Shown: one piece after another, positions 28,393 to 40,474 of the stretch
How positions within the stretch are numbered: position 1 is the first letter of the stretch
Layout of the letters: the number at the start of each line of letters is the position of its first letter
Assembly (NCBI GenBank): GCA_037783545.1
Contig: JBBELK010000534.1
Span: 310,001-374,000, forward strand
Length of the DNA: 64,000 bases
Direction: 5' to 3'
DNA from: Henricia sp. BOLD:AAB3569
Lineage: Eukaryota; Echinodermata; Asteroidea; Spinulosida; Echinasteridae
Program-made: the position numbers and the translations under genes
Notes under the pieces: generated by a model
Database searches by the model: none
Told to the model about the DNA's origin: nothing
What the model saw: only the letters and a program-made list of their open reading frames with translations

Positions 28393-28819
28393 AAAAAATA
28401 ATAAGAGTTACCAGGGGCGGATCCAGGAATTTTTCCAGGAGGGGGTTTTGCCACCAGGGAGGGGTTTGCCCGTCAGATTTTTATGTCAGTTCGTTTCGGA
28501 CAGGCGGACACACACAAAATTCATTACATTATATTTGTTGGTGTCGGAGCAGGGAGGGGTTTTGACCCCCAAAGCTCCCCCCTCCCCCTCTGGATCCGCG
28601 CCTGGAGTTGGCAAATGAAACAAGTCCCACAGTTTAGAGTAAGACATAATACATCTATCATTGTGTAGGACACTGTACATAAACAATAAGTATACGTCGT
28701 TGCAGTCCTTTCAAGTCTCTCGTATTGTGAATGGGAAATGGAATTAAATACTGCTGTGCAATATTTTACTTGATGTCTGATAAGGGAGCAATAGGCATAC
28801 AGTGTTCGAAGTACGAGTT
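28393..28819. other. Gap with GGGGCGGATCCAG inverse ends
   Basis: CAGGGGCGGATCCAGGAATT at 28414 and CCCCTCTGGATCCGCGCCTG at 28585 are inverted, so 28414-28606 is probably a small CAGGGGCGGATCC element. The rest is unique. Confidence 0.45.
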
Positions 28820-29080
28820 ATTCACTTTCAAATGTAGGTACGGTTAAGAAAGTGGTTGTTGCTACGTGGTGTACGCCGTTGCCTATAGCGACTAACAATC
28901 TGGTTACTTTATGCCATTCTCTCCTATACGTTGAACACGTACGGTGTTCATTCTGTACTTCAAACCTGCCGTGTGCGCCACATAGCAACAACAAATTAGT
29001 TTAATGGCCATCTGAATACTAAGTGTGCAAGGAAGGGAAGTATACTTCAGGAGACTAGACGCTATTCATGTGGAACTAGC
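28820..29080 (+). mobile_element. TTGTTGCTACGTGGTGCACG MITE family, copy 1
   Basis: GTTGTTGCTACGTGGTGTAC and the inverse GTGCGCCACATAGCAACAAC border a subterminal inverted pair. AATACTAAGTGTGCA, GGAAG and AGACGCTATTCATGTG follow. Other copies lie at 48170, 50325, 53885 and 60137. Confidence 0.7.
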
Positions 29081-29624
29081 GAAACGCTAATTCTTGTGTG
29101 AAAATTATAACATGGGGAAATTTCATGCATGAACGGAAAACTGCTGTATTATCTCATAACATACGGCATGTGTTTACCATTATAACGGTGTACCATATGG
29201 GAAAATGTTGTGTTTACATATTGACGAGTTTAATAAGAATGTTGCATTCTCGTCACAATCTTGTGTGTACATTAACCAATGTCTCCCCCCGGCCGTGTTG
29301 TACAACCCACACTACATCAACATTTTAGCGGGCCGCTCGCATGTAACCAGGCGGGCCACAGAACGCGTTTGCCCCGTGTGAGTAAGTCCTCCCGACCGCG
29401 TTCCTGCATCACTTAAGACACGGTCCAGCGATGAGTCACTCGCAAGACATATTTATAGAAGTCGACATGTGATCGACTAGTTGATAACGGCATATGTGAA
29501 ATGGTTGATGGGGATCTATGCATATATGCACGTGCATGACTGATGACGCCTTTGGGGGTATTTTAAAAACCTCGTCGTAATAGAAATATGGCTATCGACT
29601 ACAAATGCTATAAATGTTAAAGAC
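29081..29624. other. Unique gap
   Basis: No gene or repeat recognised. Short ORFs only. Confidence 0.3.
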
Positions 29625-29970
29625 AGATAAATACGATGATTTGAAAACTGAACAGGAACAGCATTACATAACTAAAGAATAATATTGATAAATTTCAGCC
29701 ACATAGATGCAGTATAATACTTCAGAAAACCTGAAAAATCAGTGCATGGTTTTTGTGTTAAATAAATGGTAAAACATTGTCTGCAGATGATTTTTTTTAA
29801 AAACAAACCACCTTCAGTTGGCAATTTCTCCCACAGAGGTACCATTTTACACGGGAAAAAAATCATGTGGTGTTTGTTACCATTGCTATCAACATTTTTA
29901 GTCGGGTTTTTCTTGTCAACTCGTGAAGTACAATTTTGGGTCACTGCAAATGATGTAATGGGGATTTAAA
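29625..29970 (+). mobile_element. ACCTTCAGTTGGCAATTTCT MITE family, copy 5
   Basis: Begins TTAAAGACAGATAAATACGA and ends ACTGCAAATGATGTAATGGG then GATTTAA. A good full-length copy. Confidence 0.8.
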
Positions 29971-30244
29971 TTCTAATCGCTCGTTAGTTCGCATTTCTTT
30001 AGCCGCTTATTTCGAGGGAACTTAAATATTGTTAGGAGAGAAAAATAATCCGCACCCGTACCCGTGTATTAAGTTACACTTGACCTTATCAACACTGATT
30101 AATCATTTTTTAATGACAGACTCGACATGTAATTGGTGGGCTTACGGCGATGAAGCGGCGAATCCATTTCCCAGAATCATGAATTATTAAATCACAATAT
30201 GGTATTTGTCATGGTAATTAAATATTAATTTTTTGTGTCACTAT
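29971..30244. other. Unique gap
   Basis: Nothing recognised. Confidence 0.3.
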
Positions 30245-31010
30245 GGGCGTGTTTGTTTCGGACGGATCTAGATTCAGATCGGCGCATTACCAAGGTGAAC
30301 TCGTTCACTTCACGCATATCCTGATCGAGATCTGTGATCTGTGGAATCCTTCTCGAGAGATGGTTCAGCGCTAGATCCAAAATGGCGACGTAAACCGTGT
30401 CGTTTCAATTTTCAGAGGCAACACACGATGCAAACAAATTTGGGCTGCTTGTTTATTTACGACGAATGTAGTAGGAGCAATTTGGAACAGAAATTTGACA
30501 AATTTGGTAAATAAATTGCAATTCACGTGATTTGAGATCCGAGTTGAGAGCAGGTTCGTTTGTTTCTGCGCGGTAAAACAACTCGGGATCTGGATTCGGA
30601 TCTGTCATGAAACAACACGCCCTATGTAATTAATGTGTGAACAGTCGCCCTGTCCCGGGTTGTTTTACCACGCAGAATCAAACGAAACTGCTCTCAACTC
30701 GGATCTCAAATCACGTGAATTGCAATTTGTTTGTCAAATTTCTGTTCCAAATTAATTTTCTCCCACGACATTCATCGTAGGCCTAAATAAACAAGCATCC
30801 TAAATCTGTTTGTATCGTGTGTTGCCTCTGAAAATTGAAACAACACGGTTCTACTGAAACAAAAATCTTCGCGATGTTTACGTCGCCATTTTGGATCTAG
30901 CGCTGAACCATCTCTCGAGAAGGATTCCACAGATCACAGATCTCGATCAGGATGTGCGGGAAGTGAACGAGTTCACCTTGAATCTGGATCCGTCCGAAAC
31001 AAACACACCC
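30245..31010. mobile_element. Two inverted copies of a GGGCGTGTTTGTTTCGGACG element
   Basis: 30245-30623 is one copy with TIR GGGCGTGTTTGTTTCGGACG (right end GTCATGAAACAACACGCCC). 30640-31010 is a second, inverted copy ending TCCGTCCGAAACAAACACAC. Interior words (GATCTGTGATCTGTGGAATC, TCCAAAATGGCGACGTAAAC, TTTGAGATCCGAGTTGAGAG) occur in both in opposite sense. The 143-codon ORF at 30891-31322 is a product of this repeat and the SINE beyond it. Confidence 0.8.
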
Positions 31011-31200
31011 AAAGACTCCCTGGGGAGTATACAGCACATCGCATTCACTACCCTCGCAGGTACCCATTTAGTGGGTGGAGAGAGGCAATTCATAGCAAAG
31101 TTCCTTGCTTATGGGCACACGCACCACGTACGAGCCAGACTCGAAGCCTTATATTTAAACCATGGTCTTAGACCGCTCGATATCGGCCACGCATTATTTC
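31011..31200 (-). repeat. SINE fragment (TTGCCCAAGGGCA-type)
   Basis: GTGGAGAGAGGCAA, GTTCCTTGCTTATGGGCACA and CGTACGAGCCAGACTCGAAG correspond to the segment at 32380-32480 and the usual SINE core. Confidence 0.55.
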
Positions 31201-31601
31201 GTAAGAGGACGGGGAATAATGTTACAATGCAGCATAACAAAAAAATCAAAATCTTACAAATTCCTGAATATTTCACACTCCGACCGATCCTTGAGTTCGC
31301 GGAACGTGCGTTTCATCGATAACTTAATTCCCAGACGTGCGTGACATTTAGACAGACGCATTTAATGTTCGGTCCCGTAGACTGAAACGAGATCGCAGTT
31401 TGCTAAACACTTGTGCCATGCGAGCGAAAAATGCGGGGTTTTATAAAGGAAAGCACGCGTGTTTGTACCTTCCTGTCAAGTTAAATGATTTTCAGACGAT
31501 GTGCAGAGTTCTTACACCGGTAAGTTGTACCTTTTCGGCTTTTAAAGCTTGAATACATAATTTGCAGTTACTTTTTGCCAAAAAAAAACCGACTGAAGGT
31601 G
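31201..31601 (+). promoter_or_regulatory. Weak promoter and donor candidate near 31437-31525
   Basis: TTTTATAAAGG at about 31440 and ACACCG/GTAAGTTG at about 31519-31526 could mark a short non-coding first exon on the plus strand. No downstream exon was found before the next repeats. Weak. Confidence 0.2.
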
Positions 31602-31980
31602 TTAAAGGAGTGTGACCAGATCACTTTTTTTTACCCATAACTCCTTTCGTAACTCCCCGGGACTTACCTTATGGGTCATGAGATTTTTATATTATAACAT
31701 CCGTTATATTTTTCTGATTACGAAACTGAAACTCCCGCGCTTCTAGGCCGCATATTTCCGAGGATATCGTCGAAAATCCACCGATTATTTGTAAACTAAT
31801 TTTCCAGTATCAACGTTTATCCACTGAAAGCCGACTCGATAGTTTTGTTCAATTTTTTACTGGAAATCGCGAATGTTTTCGGGTTTTTGGGACATGGGAG
31901 GTGTGTATGGGAGTTACTTGATAATATTGGTAAGTTACATCGAAAACTATTTTCCAGAAACTCTGGTCATGCTCCTTTAA
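31602..31980. mobile_element. GAGCGTGTCCAGAT MITE, diverged copy 4
   Basis: Starts TTAAAGGAGTGTGACCAGAT and ends CTGGTCATGCTCCTTTAA. The interior is recognisable but diverged. The next element starts directly at its end, sharing the TTTAA. Confidence 0.75.
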
Positions 31981-32285
31981 CAGCAATGGTAACAAACACC
32001 ACATGATTTTTCCCGTGCGGGTAAAATGGTACCTTTGTGGGAGAAATTGCCAACTGAAGGTGTTTAAAAAAACAAATTGTCTGATGCAGACAATTTGTTT
32101 ACCATTTATTAACACAAAAACCATGCATGGATTTTTCAGGTTTTCTGAAGTATTACTGCATCTATGTGGCTGAAATATCTACAAGGCAGTTTATCAACAT
32201 TATTCTTTAGTTATGTAATGCTGTTGTTCCTGTTATAAAGGTTTTCCAATCATGTAAAGATCTTAAAAGAAGACTTTCCAAAAGA
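31981..32285 (-). mobile_element. ACCTTCAGTTGGCAATTTCT MITE family, copy 6
   Basis: GGTAACAAACACCACATGAT, GTAAAATGGTACCTTTGTGG, GCCAACTGAAGGTG and TCTACAAGGCAGTTTATCAA, in reverse sense to copy 1. Confidence 0.8.
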
Positions 32286-32339
32286 CTCTTTTAATAATGT
32301 TGTCTTATATAGCGCACTCTGCGGGATACTCATGACACT

Positions 32340-32660
32340 TTACAACATTATTACCCCTGGTCAGTGGGCACAACTCCCTGGGAGTATGCAGCCATGGCAC
32401 CCTGGCTTGAGCGCTCAGGGTGGAGAGAGGCAACTTATGGCAAAGTGCATTGCCCAAGGGCATACGCACCATGGACGCGGCCGGAAATTAAACTGGGTAT
32501 TAAAATCCCTTTACTTTTTAGGAAAGAATGCTCTGGGATCTTTTAAGTGTATTACACAACACACCAGACCAACGGCTTTATATCCCTTCCGAAGGATGGA
32601 GCATTTATGGTTAAGTGTCTTGCTCAAGGGCACAGGTACCACGACCAGGTATATTTCAGA
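32340..32660 (-). repeat. Two adjacent SINE fragments
   Basis: 32380-32480 (GGAGAGAGGCAACTTATGGC, GCATTGCCCAAGGGCATACG) and 32515-32660 (GAATGCTCTGGGATCTTTTA, ATCCCTTCCGAAGGATGGAG, GTCTTGCTCAAGGGCACAGG) belong to the same SINE group. The 117- and 96-codon ORFs lie in them and are artefacts. Confidence 0.65.
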
Positions 32661-34764
32661 ACTGACTCAGAACACACGAGTCTAATCGAACGCATCATAC
32701 ATTTGGCAACTATGACTTCCGCCGCCAATTTACGTAAAATTATCCAACACAATAGGTTGAAATTCAAAGATGGCAGCTGGGCAGTACCGAATCCCAGGGT
32801 ATCAGACTACGCAAGATATAACTTTGTGGTTGTCTAAGCGATACAAAAGTGATAAGTCTGGGAACCAGGCTATAAGCCACATAATCATCCGCGCGTGTTC
32901 AACACACCGACACTTTAATTCCATGGTATGTCTGTGAAAGCGAGTCGCGTTTATTGAATTTTCGATTCGGGTGACGTTATACCCTCCTCATAAATATCTT
33001 GTTTGAAATCGGTCAGAAAAAAACTTCAATTACCCTCGGGTCGTGAAATGCATCCGTACAATGGATTCACCGGCGTTTTTCTATCGGATCTTGGGTCCTC
33101 TGGCTACGATTGACCGAAATCCAACGGCATGGAAAACTTGGGTGAAATTAACATAAAGCCACGGTGAATGATGGGGTGTCCTTTAAAATAAGGATTTTTT
33201 AATATAAAATTAATTATCACAAAACTATTGAATGTTTCACAAAAAGACAAATATCTCTGGAAAGGTAAGAATGTCCTCTATCCATAAGGTTCATTATGGC
33301 ATTACCATGGTTGACTAAGCAAACGAGACAGTTATGAAAAGTATTGAAATCAGCACTGTGACAAGTTCCTTGAAACGTGGATGAAGCGAATCATCTCCGC
33401 CGAGACCGTAGGATGATAAGGTAGGCAGTACGAGACACGAGACGAAGATGCATGCCAGCTGTGAATAAACAGGATTGATGGCCACTACCTTAAATTTGTC
33501 AGGTGCTACAAAAGTGAAAGGATCGGAAAGATTGTGTTTTTTCCTTCATTTGTTGTCCCTGTCGCTACTTTTCCTCAATAAGTACAAATATATTACAGTG
33601 CTCATTTAAATTCTTATTCCAAAAGTGACGTCACATAAACAGCGCCCAATGTTGGTAAAAAAAGTTTGAAATAAAATATGAAAACTGTTTTCTTTTGAGT
33701 TTAACCCAAAATCAACACTTGCAATGTCTTTTTAGTCTTTTATAACCTTGTATATATTGCAAAGAATAAGCCCGAGCTGAATGACCGTTTCAGTGGCCTT
33801 TAACAGAATTCGCGACAGTTACATGTCTATCTTTACTCGCTAAAATGCAAGGGTATGTTTTCGCGTCCATAACCAAAAACATGTTTCTGACGTAATTATC
33901 GAATCTGGCTTCGGTTGCTAACGACCGAAGCTGCTCATTGGTCAAATCAGCAATTACGTCATAAACATATCTCTGCATATGGTCGCGAAAACAGCCCCCA
34001 CTTTACACTATACGGTGCATGTTGACTTTGGTGTCGAATGTCGAAGCTTGCGCGACTTTATAGTATACATTAGGCCTATATAGGCCTCCTGCATCGAAGT
34101 AGTGTTTTACAACAAGGCAGCACACACTTATTGATTCCGATCTGTATATAAATTGTAACATCGCGAAATGCCAAGTGTCCCGTCGTTTGAATGGAGGTAT
34201 GACGGGGCGAAGTGCAACATTTAACGGCCAAGTGAACGGCAGAGAATTCGTATAGAATTCTCGGACCCACTCAGGTTTGCCAGGCGCACGAAAAGCTCCA
34301 CGGAAATCGAAAGGCAATTACCAACCGTTTGAATTTGTGTTAGCAATTCAGGGCAAGCCTTTATAGAGCGAGGATTCTGCAGTCACAGGATCGTTTTTTA
34401 ATGATCGATTGATGGCAAAAAGACGTGGTTTTTACGGTTTTTTAGAATCCTTTAAAGGGTGTTCTAGATTTCAAAAATCCTCATCGGCTATGGAGCTTGG
34501 CCCGAAAGCGTTTCTAGGTGATTCGCAGGTGAAAAGTGTGACGTCAGTTGCCATGGTAATTGAGTCTAAGCTTTCGCTGGTAATCTGAAACGTCCATTGC
34601 TAAAGTGCAGAGGAACAGTTCACTGGTTTTAGTGTCGACCCAGTAATCTTAGCAACACACAAAGGATGACGTTTTCACTTTAGTACATCTATTGGTCTTA
34701 AGATTCCGTGCTAAAAAGAACCCGCACTTTGCACACGAACGATATTTTAAAACCTTGTTTTGGT
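32661..34764. other. 2.1-kb gap without recognised features
   Basis: Only short ORFs, including a 104-codon minus-strand ORF at 34003-34317 with no recognisable motif. No repeat matches noticed elsewhere in the window. Confidence 0.3.
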
Positions 34765-35530
34765 CTCTTAAAGACATATTACATGATTAGAAAACTTTGA
34801 AAAACAGGAACAACAGAATTACATAACTAAATAATGATGTTAATAAACTGCCTTGTAAGAAATTTAAGCCACATAGATGCAGTAATACTTCAGAAAACCT
34901 GAAAAATCCATGCATGGTTTTTGTGTTGAATGAGTATACATTTTCTGCAGAAAATTTTGTTTAAATAAAGCACCTCCAGTTGGCAATTTCTCCCACAAAG
35001 GTACCATTTTACACGGAAAATCACGTGGTGTTTGTTACTATTAATGCATAGTTCCGACCTGTCAATCAACCGAACCCGCAGACCAATCACAATAGAGCTA
35101 GCAGACAGCGCCCACATAGGTCAAAGTACATTGCCTTACAAACCAACATCACGCGGTTTTCTGCCCATACGTTGTATGTGGTGTTAAGGTCGGGGTGAAT
35201 TTTTTGTTTCAAGGCCGGGCAATTCGCTGTTCAAAGGTAAGAAAGCGAATTGTTATGAATATATGACATCTCTGTATCACTGGCCTTTTACCAAGTGCGT
35301 GCGGTAACTGCATGTCGACCCTGAAACAATGAATATGTGCTTTCCGTTGAAAGTCCCATTGGTTTGTGCAGTGTGTGTGGACATTTTGACGATAGCGTGT
35401 GAGGCATAGCAACAATATCCAAGGGGGCGGCGTTAATTGGGCAATCTCGGAACTATGCATTAACAATTTAAATCGGGTTTATCTTGTCAACTCATGAAGT
35501 AATTTTTTGATGTATTGGGGCTTTAAACCG
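34765..35530 (+). mobile_element. ACCTTCAGTTGGCAATTTCT MITE family, copy 7, split by an insertion
   Basis: Left part 34765-35044 (CTTAAAGACATATTACATGA ... GTGGTGTTTGTTACTA) and right part 35460-35530 (TTTATCTTGTCAACTCATGA, TTGATGTATTGGGGCTTTAA) form one copy interrupted by the element at 35045-35459. Confidence 0.85.
35045..35459 (-). mobile_element. TGCATAGTTCCGA TIR element, copy 2, with TTAA target duplication
   Basis: TIR TGCATAGTTCCGA and TCGGAACTATGCA. It is flanked on both sides by TTAA (35041-35044 and 35460-35463). Removing it with one TTAA restores the reading of the host repeat. The interior is shared with 2933 and 37143 in reverse. Confidence 0.9.
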
Positions 35531-35940
35531 AGCAAGTACTCAGCTGTCTGTATGCACGTATATCACAGCAGAATTTATTTTAATATCAAACGTGGCTTGA
35601 CAATCATTGGCAATTTTGACACAGTGAAATATTGCATCGCGGCGTGATCATCTCACGAACACGATTTCGTCCCGGCCTTGAGTTTAGAACACGCGCCGGG
35701 GAATCGTTTGTCCAATAATAATGAAATTGGGTTGCATAATTGAGACGTATTTATTGATTGTGGCGTGCAGACGGTTGTCCGGGTCGACCTAGAGGAGTGG
35801 TTATTATAGTTTGACACCTCATATCTCACAACTGGGAGGCAAATGTAAGTCGTGTCCCCTGACTCAGTTCTGTAAAATCTAACCTATTGATTGGAAAGGC
35901 GCCAGACTGATGTGCGTTGCAAGCCTCGTCTTCGTACGAT
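35531..35940. other. Unique gap
   Basis: No feature recognised. Confidence 0.3.
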
Positions 35941-35945
35941 TTCGG

Positions 35946-36195
35946 AGCGGTCGGGTTGGCGTAGTGGTTCTTTCCTCGCCTTTCACCTCTGGCGTCCCGG
36001 GTTCGATTCCGGGGCGTGTATGTGGATTGGGTCTGTAGTCCTATACTTGACCGCATGGGTCGCGCCCCCCCCCCCCCCCCCCCCCCCCCCCCCCACCCAC
36101 CCCCCCCCCCCCCCCCGCCCCCCAGGAGATTTTCCTGGGGGTTTTCCTCCCACTTCTAAAACTGCATCTCCTTCTTCGTCAACTCAAATTGATAA
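35946..36195 (+). repeat. tRNA-derived SINE with a long poly-C interior
   Basis: Box A GGTTGGCGTAGTGGTTC and box B CCCGGGTTCGATTCCGG lie about 45 bp apart, followed by GGGGCGTGTATGTGG. From 36063 to 36122 the sequence is almost only C, about 55 C with a few A or G. The resulting polyproline ORF is not a gene. Further SINE tail words (GGGTTTTCCTCCCACTTCTA, AACTGCATCTC) follow. Confidence 0.7.
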
Positions 36196-37049
36196 TAAGG
36201 TATACAGTTAATACCCCATTACAATATTTGTAGTTACCCAAAATGTTACTTCACGACAACAACATATGTACTATTTCCTTTGGCAAAACCGACAGCGATT
36301 TTTTCTAGCAAATAGACCTATGGACACGAAATCGTAAAAGGTATAAATTGTTAGCCCACAAAGCCCTCCAGTTAAAGAAAAATAATGAATATAAATATTG
36401 CATCATATCTTTAACAAAGCCCCGCGAAAGACAAACATTTCCCGTAGAACAAAAATAACAAAACGCGGCGCGTACTTTTCATGTTCACGTAATTTTTGTC
36501 TCTGCGTGAAAACGACGCCACTGAGTATACCACTTGCTGGAGAGAAATAATCGATTCGCAGTAAATCGATATGCCGAGAGTCGATATTGCGGAAGCACCG
36601 CGGCGGGTGGCACTCACATTGGGGAACTGACGCACGATTGCCAAAATTGTAGCTAAATGGAAAGTACATGTCATTACTGAACTTTGAAAACAGCTGGACA
36701 AAACAAAGACTTGTCGGGGAACATAGTTTAGGGTGTGGGAAACTAGAACGCGGGTCGATTTTGTGCCGGTATTATGTGCAATCTTTGCACGGGTGGGCAT
36801 GGCAGTGGGCAGTCACATTGTTTCTGTGCGTCATGCATTAAGTAGGCACTTTTGTCGTATCATTTAAATACGAAACCCTGCCCCCTGTCATGGCCGCCGA
36901 ATAAAGATAGTGACAGAATCTGAGAATTTTGCAACTACATGTATGTACCTTACTGCTGTGTAACATTGCACGAAAGCGAGGTTTTGTTAATTTAGGCACA
37001 AAAAAATCAAACGACACAAGTTTCCTTTTCAGACAGAGGCAAAAACACA
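36196..37049. other. Gap with overlapping anonymous ORFs
   Basis: A 129-codon minus-strand ORF (36411-36800) is the longest. It has mixed composition, overlaps a second minus-strand ORF in another frame, and shows no domain I know. I do not call it a gene. Confidence 0.3.
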
Positions 37050-37985
37050 GTGAACCTTTAAGCTTCGGTAAAAACCTGACCCCATCACCGTGTTTACACT
37101 GGTCCCGAGCTAGGGATCAAGATTGATCCCCTTGACTGCAATGATGCATAGTTCCGAGATTGCCCAGTTAACCCCGCCCCTTAGATACTGTTGCTACGTG
37201 CTCACAAGCCATCGCAAAAAAATTGCGACACAACGTACAAAGCAACGGGACTCGGCATCATGGAAAGCACAGATTCATTGGAGAAAACTCAAAGGTATTT
37301 ATGTTTTAGGGTCGACAGTTACCGTAGCACACACCGAGCGAAGGGCTAGTAATGCAGGGATGACATATATTCATAAAAATGCGCTTTCCTACCTTTGAAC
37401 AGCGAATCGCCCGACATTAAAACCAAAATTCACCCGGTCACTGGCGCATACAACATGTACAAACTGTATATGGGCAGAAAATCGCGTGAGGCAATGCACT
37501 TTGACATATGTGGGCGCTGTCTGCTAGCTCTGTTGTGATTGGTCGGCGGGTTCGGCTTGATTGACAGGTCGGAACTATGCATTACGCTAGACGTTGCAGT
37601 CAAAGGTCATGCCCTGTGTGTACATGTACAGAGCAATAACATGTACATGTACAGTGTGCAAGTCCACTTAAATTTCGCGGGGCATTTCCCCGGGCCCCCG
37701 CAACGGCTGTGGAGCAGATGCGGTAAAGATTAATTGCTTGTAACTGCAAACTGATCCCAAGCTCGGGGTTCGACCCTCCGCCGACGCGAGACCAAAATCT
37801 CGGGGTCTGATTCGGGGCCAATGTGATCCCGAGAGCGTTTACACATAGTTTGTGATCCGGAGCTGATGTAAACAGGCTGCATTTTTTTCCAAGGCAAGCC
37901 CAGACTGTCCGGCAGGCCCCGATATGTTTGTATACAAAACAAATGGCATTCATTGCAGGGGCTCTTACCGTACGAAATCAATCAT
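37050..37985. mobile_element. GTGTTTACACTGG element carrying a TGCATAGTTCCGA insertion, within a repeat shared with 10861
   Basis: The outer repeat (TGAACCTTTAAGC at 37050 and AGCCCAGACTGTCCGGCAGG to 37985) is that of 10861-11230. Inside, 37089-37880 has GTGTTTACACTGGTCCCGAG and GATCCCGAGAGCGTTTACAC ends, and within that 37143-37583 is the third TGCATAGTTCCGA copy. Three layers of insertion. Confidence 0.65.
37143..37583 (+). mobile_element. TGCATAGTTCCGA TIR element, copy 3
   Basis: Starts GATGCATAGTTCCGAGATTG and ends ACAGGTCGGAACTATGCATT. Very close to copy 1, including the repeated 90-110-codon ORF. Confidence 0.85.
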
Positions 37986-38552
37986 TATTCTAAACAATTA
38001 TAAGAGCAGTTGCATATTGATGCATCCCATTAGACCATGGGGCAAGGCAGCAAAATGTGTTCAGAAAGTGATTTCCGTGGCGCAGTTCTCAGAACTATGT
38101 GGAAATAGCAAATTCTATTAGTCAATGTCAAGTGAATTACAAAAACCAAAATCCACAAACCCGAAAATCACCAGATTTTTATATTTTTACATTTAAATTT
38201 TTCTTTCAAAAATAGCGCCCTCTGTTGGCCAATTTTGGAGAACTGTGTGCATTTCCTATGGAGGTGGCCACGGTACAGTGTATATAGCCAATTTGACTGC
38301 TGTGTGTGCAGTTTATTAGCTTTTGCTATTAGAGGAAATTCATGTAATGGCTTCTAGTGTCACATAATGCTAAAAAATAATTTAAATCATAAGAGTCAAG
38401 GCAAAACGTACATGTATACTCATAGTTTCACATAGTCTTGCTTTATTCCATTGCACTTCACTGTGCCAACATCTCATTTGTTTTGCTGAATAGATTTGTG
38501 ATCTGTGGTTAATTCTGAGATTGGAATACAGTGAAACTTGTAGGCCTACCGG

Positions 38553-39058
38553 TATGTGGGTCATTCCATAAATATGGGGGCCAAAGCATTTGTAAAAATG
38601 GCCTTTTCAAGTTACCGAAATATTTTGAATAAATTTCCGTGCAATTTCTGATAGTGTAGGATATTTGAAACAATTTCCAAACATTTAGACATGTCATGGT
38701 GTCATAGTTTTGATAATATTCGAGACGTAAGTGGGGACACCAAGGCATTTTAAAATTCTTTTTGACCAGGTTTTTCCTGGAAAAGGTAGCTTCTGGTTTT
38801 ACCTACCTGTAGAACCTGTACCTTATAAATTCAAATCATATTATGAGCGAAATTTAAATAATTTTTCAATATAAATTTCAAAATGTCACACTTGCATTTA
38901 GAAGATCGCACCAGTGTTGTTCGATTTACGAGGCCATATATTGTTTATATGCTGAGGGTAACCGTTCTCTGAAGCCCGGTATGTATAAAAATCAACTCCG
39001 GAAGTGTTATGACGTAAAGGGGAACACTGGGTCCCGTATTTATGGAATGACCCATATA
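38553..39058. mobile_element. TATGGGTCATTCCA TIR element, copy 2
   Basis: Ends TATGTGGGTCATTCCATAAA and TTTATGGAATGACCCATATA. The other arm of the surrounding inverted repeat lacks it and supplies the uninterrupted site. Confidence 0.85.
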
Positions 39059-40474
39059 TAGTGGCCAACCTCGGGACTGCAAAAAAACCTGGCCACTGGC
39101 CACATTATAGAGGTTGCTTATGCATTATACGCGTGTTATTAACAATGGTGCACTGTAAAAATCGCTGGGTAAAAAAAAGTTGGAGAATTTTATTAAAGTA
39201 TTAAAAGGTTGAGCATAGTATACAGACAAACAATATTTTCTCCATCTGTTGGAGATTGTGAAATCCAGAGTGGGCGCTTCAAAGTATACTGTAAAAAATA
39301 TGATGGGTAAAATAAAGTTGGAGAATTTCATTAGGACATTTGTTGGGTCATTATGCAGAAAATGTTCTTGGGTAAACTATCCAAGTTCTATACGGCCCGT
39401 ACAATTTTTCGCTCATCCCAAGTTCCGTTGGTCAAGGGGTGCCCATTTATTGGGCACTTATTATACCACGTGCTGAAAGTATTAAAATGCTGAGCAAATT
39501 ATACACTTATGACATTTATCTCCAGTTAATGGGGAATTTTCAACACAAGGCAGGATGCATTCTAGCAACTGCACACCTGGGAACAACCGCATACAATTGT
39601 TGGTTAAATTCAACATATAGAGCAGAAATATTTTCGTATATGCCCAACATGCCTGTTGGGTATCTCGGGCCAAATATGCTCGACTTTAAGGCTGTTACCC
39701 AACACCAGTTGGGTATTTTGTGCCCCAAAGATGGGTATGTTGATATTTGAAACAAAGTTGGGCAAAATTTGCCCATTTTTGTTTATCAGTGTGTGTGCCC
39801 AATTTCCATCATAGTGACAGTTTGAGATGATTCACAATATACTACTGAACAGATTACATGTAGGTTCCCCGTTTATTATCCAAATTTGACGTTGAGTAGA
39901 CATGGAAAGCTAACAGATTAGTAAAATGTAATTTGAGGCACAGGTCAGTTAAATAATATGTTTGAGCTCCACAAAAATGTTCATATTGGAAATTAACTTT
40001 AATTTATATGTATAATGCGTTTAATAATACTGTAACAGTGAAACTTGTTTAATAATAAGCCCACCTTGATAAACAAGGCTCCTGCTTATAGTGGCCATGC
40101 GTACAATGCATAAGCAACCTCTATAATGTGGCCAGTGGCCAGGTTTTTTTGCAGTCCCGAGGTTGCAATGGTCATTGTATACAAGTTTTACTGTATTCCA
40201 ATCTCAGAATTGGCCACATATCCCAAATCTATTCAGCAAAACAAATGAGATGTTGGCACACTGAAGTACAATGGGATAAAGCAAGACTATGTGAAACCTC
40301 AAAACAATTGTTTCGAGTATAAGTTTTGCCCCGACTCTTATGATTTAAATAGATGTTTAGCATTATGTGACACTAGAAACCATTACATTGATTTCCTCTA
40401 ATAGCAAAAGCTAATAAACTGCACACACAGCAGTCAATTTGGCTATATACACTGTACCATGGCCACCTCCATAG

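Noticed and set aside
30891..31322. 143-codon ORF as a gene
   Set aside because: It lies across the arm of an inverted-repeat element and a SINE fragment and has no domain or splice signals.
35891..36211. Polyproline protein
   Set aside because: The prolines come from the poly-C tract inside a SINE.
36411..36800. 129-codon minus-strand ORF as a membrane protein
   Set aside because: Some hydrophobic stretches, but composition is irregular, a second frame is open over the same bases and nothing supports transcription.
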